From positions 1 to 21,135 of IMG/VR virus record IMGVR_UViG_3300046010_002124: DNA of 21,135 nt; one strand, written 5' to 3'. Under the pieces are notes generated by a model, which worked only from the letters and a program-made list of their open reading frames with translations, did no database searches and had not been told where the DNA came from. The DNA comes from a virus. The position numbers and the translations under genes are program-made. Shown in pieces: positions 20,069 through 21,135 of the stretch (positions are counted from its first letter, which is position 1; each line of letters begins with the position of its first letter).

Positions 20069-20436
20069 TGAACATAAGTGTTAAAGGTAATTTAGGCAGT
20101 GATCCTGACCTAAAGTTTTCAAAGAACAACACCGCATACTGTAATTTTTCATTGGCTTACACACCGCGCAAGCAAGTAAACGGTGAGTGGCAAGATGGAG
20201 AAACAATGTGGTTCAAGGTTGTTGCATTTGGTACAAAGGCTGAAGCAGTTGCAGATACATTTAGAAAAGGTGACACCGTTCTAGTTGTTGGTGAGATGGC
20301 ACAAAGCACATACACAGACAAAGATGGCAAAGAAAAAACTTCTATGGAGATTACAGCCAAAGAAGTAGGTTTAGTTCCAAGACTGGGTAAGGCTAAGACA
20401 GGACAATTTGCAACTAAGGAGGCAACACCGTGGTAG
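20068..20436 (+). CDS. ssb: Single-stranded DNA-binding protein
   Basis: A 122-residue OB-fold SSB: GNLGSDPDLKFSKN (residues 7-20), FSLAYTPR, a MWFKVVAFGTKAEAVA segment with Trp48, then KGDTVLVVGEM and TSMEITAKEVG. It coats phage ssDNA during replication and recombination. The C-terminal tail is short (KAKTGQFATKEATPW) and lacks the acidic DDIPF-type tip that recruits host partners, so contacts may differ from host SSB. It starts on the last base of the HNH stop and overlaps the next gene by 7 bases. Confidence 0.92.
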   Translation: MNISVKGNLGSDPDLKFSKNNTAYCNFSLAYTPRKQVNGEWQDGETMWFKVVAFGTKAEAVADTFRKGDTVLVVGEMAQSTYTDKDGKEKTSMEITAKEVGLVPRLGKAKTGQFATKEATPW

Positions 20437-20615
20437 ATGATCTAATGAGTGCGGCAGAAGTGTGCGAGCGCTTAAACATTACATTGAATAACTTACGCCA
20501 AATTCAACACCGCAAGACGCTTACATGGGTGCAGAAGTCAGGCCGTAATGTGTTCTACACAAAAGCAGATGTTGAAAACTATTTTTCAAAGCGCCACGAG
20601 CGTAATCAAGGCTAA
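20430..20615 (+). CDS. MerR/excisionase-type helix-turn-helix protein
   Basis: A 61-residue protein from GTG 20430, chosen for the AAGGAGG site 7 bases upstream; ATG 20445 is an alternative. SAAEVCERLNITLNNLRQIQ (residues 7-26) is a winged helix-turn-helix of the HTH_17/Xis class, followed by the wing KSGRNVFYTKADVENYF. No integrase is visible, so it may regulate or act as an architectural DNA-bending factor instead of excision. Confidence 0.75.
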   Translation: MVDDLMSAAEVCERLNITLNNLRQIQHRKTLTWVQKSGRNVFYTKADVENYFSKRHERNQG

Positions 20616-20618
20616 CAT
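20613..20618 (+). promoter_or_regulatory. Candidate -10 box TAACAT for a leaderless start at 20625
   Basis: TAACAT fits TAnnnT and ends 6 bases before GTG 20625, the geometry expected for a leaderless transcript. No ribosome site precedes this GTG. The -10 overlaps the stop codon of the upstream gene. No -35 is visible. Confidence 0.3.
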
Positions 20619-20624
20619 CTTCAT

Positions 20625-20810
20625 GTGATCGTTATTGAAGAAGAAGTAACCGTGGCTCAGATAGATGAATGTCTGAGTCATGTTTACAACATGCTCAAAA
20701 CTGATGAATTTGGTAACCGCATGGATTGGCGCAAAAAAGAAATGCTTTCAGAACAACTTGATGAATTACTTGATGCGCGTTTGAACCTTGTAAGAACAGG
20801 TAAGCCATGA
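20625..20810 (+). CDS. 61-residue helical phage protein, unknown
   Basis: GTG start at 20625 without a ribosome site. Helical throughout: VAQIDECLSHVYNMLKTDE, then a DWRKKEMLSEQLDELLDARL helix ending LVRTGKP. The helical hairpin layout and the LLDARL-x-L ending recur in small phage proteins with no assigned function. The last bases overlap the next start (ATGA). Confidence 0.62.
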   Translation: MIVIEEEVTVAQIDECLSHVYNMLKTDEFGNRMDWRKKEMLSEQLDELLDARLNLVRTGKP

Positions 20811-20896
20811 ACAACACACCTTATGATGGAGTATTGCTTTTTATTGTCCTAAGCCTGTTCATTGCTGTAGTTGCAATGGCTTTAGGAGTTAGATAA
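20807..20896 (+). CDS. 29-residue single-helix membrane microprotein
   Basis: ATG 20807 overlaps the previous stop as ATGA. After MNNTPYDG comes one membrane helix (VLLFIVLSLFIAVVAMALGV) and a terminal Arg. The last gene before the intergenic hairpins. Support is coupling and composition. Confidence 0.48.
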   Translation: MNNTPYDGVLLFIVLSLFIAVVAMALGVR

Positions 20897-20909
20897 GTTA
20901 CGCGTACTG

Positions 20910-20926
20910 ACCTCCACCCTGGAGGT
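20910..20926. other. Perfect 7-bp hairpin before the terminator
   Basis: ACCTCCA-CCC-TGGAGGT, a perfect 7-bp stem with 3-base loop and no T-run after it. It lies in the gene-free stretch 20897-21019 just before the probable small terminase gene. It could be a protein-binding site, a packaging-site element, or part of a compound terminator. Confidence 0.5.
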
Positions 20927-20940
20927 TGAGTGCTGGACAC

Positions 20941-20970
20941 AACCCACATTCTTAACTGAGTGTGGGTTTT
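20941..20970 (+). terminator. Rho-independent terminator before the packaging module
   Basis: Arms 20941-20951 and 20958-20968 form an 11-bp stem with one G-U pair (AACCCACATTC against GAGTGTGGGTT) and a TTAACT loop, ending in TTTT and a T-rich tail. The complementary A-side is only AA, so it acts mainly for the + strand. It closes the block ending at 20896. Confidence 0.85.
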
Positions 20971-20981
20971 GTTCTTTCAAT

Positions 20982-20993
20982 TTGCGGTAAACT
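20982..20993 (+). promoter_or_regulatory. Candidate promoter element TTGCGGTAAACT after the terminator
   Basis: TAAACT fits TAnnnT and is preceded by TTGCGG, the same arrangement as 10259-10270 after the first terminator. A leader of about 26 bases separates it from ATG 21020, with AAAGTGAA as a weak ribosome site. No clear -35. Confidence 0.4.
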
Positions 20994-21019
20994 TTTTCTC
21001 ACATTAAAGTGAACACATT

Positions 21020-21135
21020 ATGGTAGAAAAAGCACCTACGCCTGAGCGTATAGACAAAGAACGCGAGATAGTTGAGTTGCGTACTGAGGGCTATGTGTGG
21101 CGTGAGATTGCTCAGCAAGTGGGCATGAGTACGGC
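21020..21135 (+). CDS. Probable terminase small subunit, N-terminal part (partial)
   Basis: The first 38 codons of a gene running off the window. After MVEKAPTPERIDKERE the segment IVELRTEGYVWREIAQQVGM is a helix-turn-helix of the type found at the N-terminus of small terminase subunits, which bind the packaging site and deliver DNA to the large subunit. A new transcription unit after a strong terminator, downstream of the replication genes, fits the start of the packaging/head module. Another helix-turn-helix regulator cannot be excluded from this fragment. Confidence 0.6.
   Translation, partial: MVEKAPTPERIDKEREIVELRTEGYVWREIAQQVGMST

Noticed and set aside
20430-20615. Xis-like helix-turn-helix protein as proof of a temperate phage
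   Set aside because: No integrase, repressor or attachment site is visible here, and the same fold serves as a general regulator.
20897-20975. tRNA or tmRNA gene in the terminal gene-free stretch
   Set aside because: The hairpins do not form a cloverleaf, and no T-arm or acceptor pairing can be drawn.
20902-21087. Direct repeat GCGTACTGA at 20902-20910 and 21079-21087 as a possible attachment or packaging repeat
   Set aside because: Nine bases is short, the second copy is inside the coding start of the last gene, and no integrase is present.

Overview
The window is one continuous stretch of a tailed-phage genome (siphovirus-type tail), about 21 kb. Genes are packed end to end with TAATG, ATGA or GTGA stop/start overlaps, and all but one lie on the + strand. 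A WhiB-family regulator (15178-15522) points to an actinobacterial host, because WhiB proteins are confined to Actinobacteria and their phages. The AT-rich base composition and the presence of two structural-region genes (6468-7526) of kinds I associate with aquatic cyanophages and pelagiphages suggest a low-GC aquatic actinobacterium rather than a soil one. That host guess is inference. No integrase, immunity repressor, DNA polymerase, tRNA or CRISPR array is visible.

Layout. 1-8853 is the tail module: the end of a probable tail-assembly chaperone, a gp10-like protein, a 997-residue tape measure protein, a Dit-like distal tail protein, an adhesin cassette (two fibre/adhesin proteins and two genes of aquatic-phage type), a Tal-like baseplate hub and a small accessory protein. 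8872-10226 is the lysis cassette: membrane protein, nested lipoprotein, holin-like protein, CHAP endolysin and a second holin-like protein, closed by a strong terminator at 10233-10255. 10293-11789 holds two small proteins and a metallophosphoesterase. A single minus-strand gene (11786-11992) converges on the latter and diverges from the next operon across a regulatory region (11993-12127).

12128-16944 is the replication, recombination and regulation module: ERF-like annealing protein, winged-helix protein, small proteins, a secreted protein, Cas4-like nuclease, WhiB, DUF1376-type replication protein and RusA resolvase. 17064-19216 is an accessory block of mostly tiny unknown proteins, including zinc-ribbon and single-membrane-helix microproteins. 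19220-20896 contains a secreted lytic transglycosylase, HNH endonuclease, SSB, a MerR/Xis-like DNA-binding protein and small ORFs. A hairpin and a terminator follow, and the window ends in the start of a probable small terminase gene, so the packaging/head module probably follows and joins back to the tail module.

How it works together. The replication set (helicase-loader-like DUF1376 protein, SSB, annealase, Cas4-like exonuclease, RusA) suggests a recombination-rich strategy that borrows the host polymerase. Three operons start with the same architecture: a sigma70-like promoter followed by a GGGC-loop-GCCC hairpin placed almost exactly at the expected 5' end of the mRNA, then a purine-rich ribosome binding site. 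This recurring promoter/hairpin cassette is the most systematic unexplained signal in the window. Other points worth a look are a transglycosylase whose signal peptide can only be completed from a CTG codon, an 11-residue repeat array in the tape measure, a high-GC RusA gene, leaderless-promoter candidates and a divergent operator-like region.
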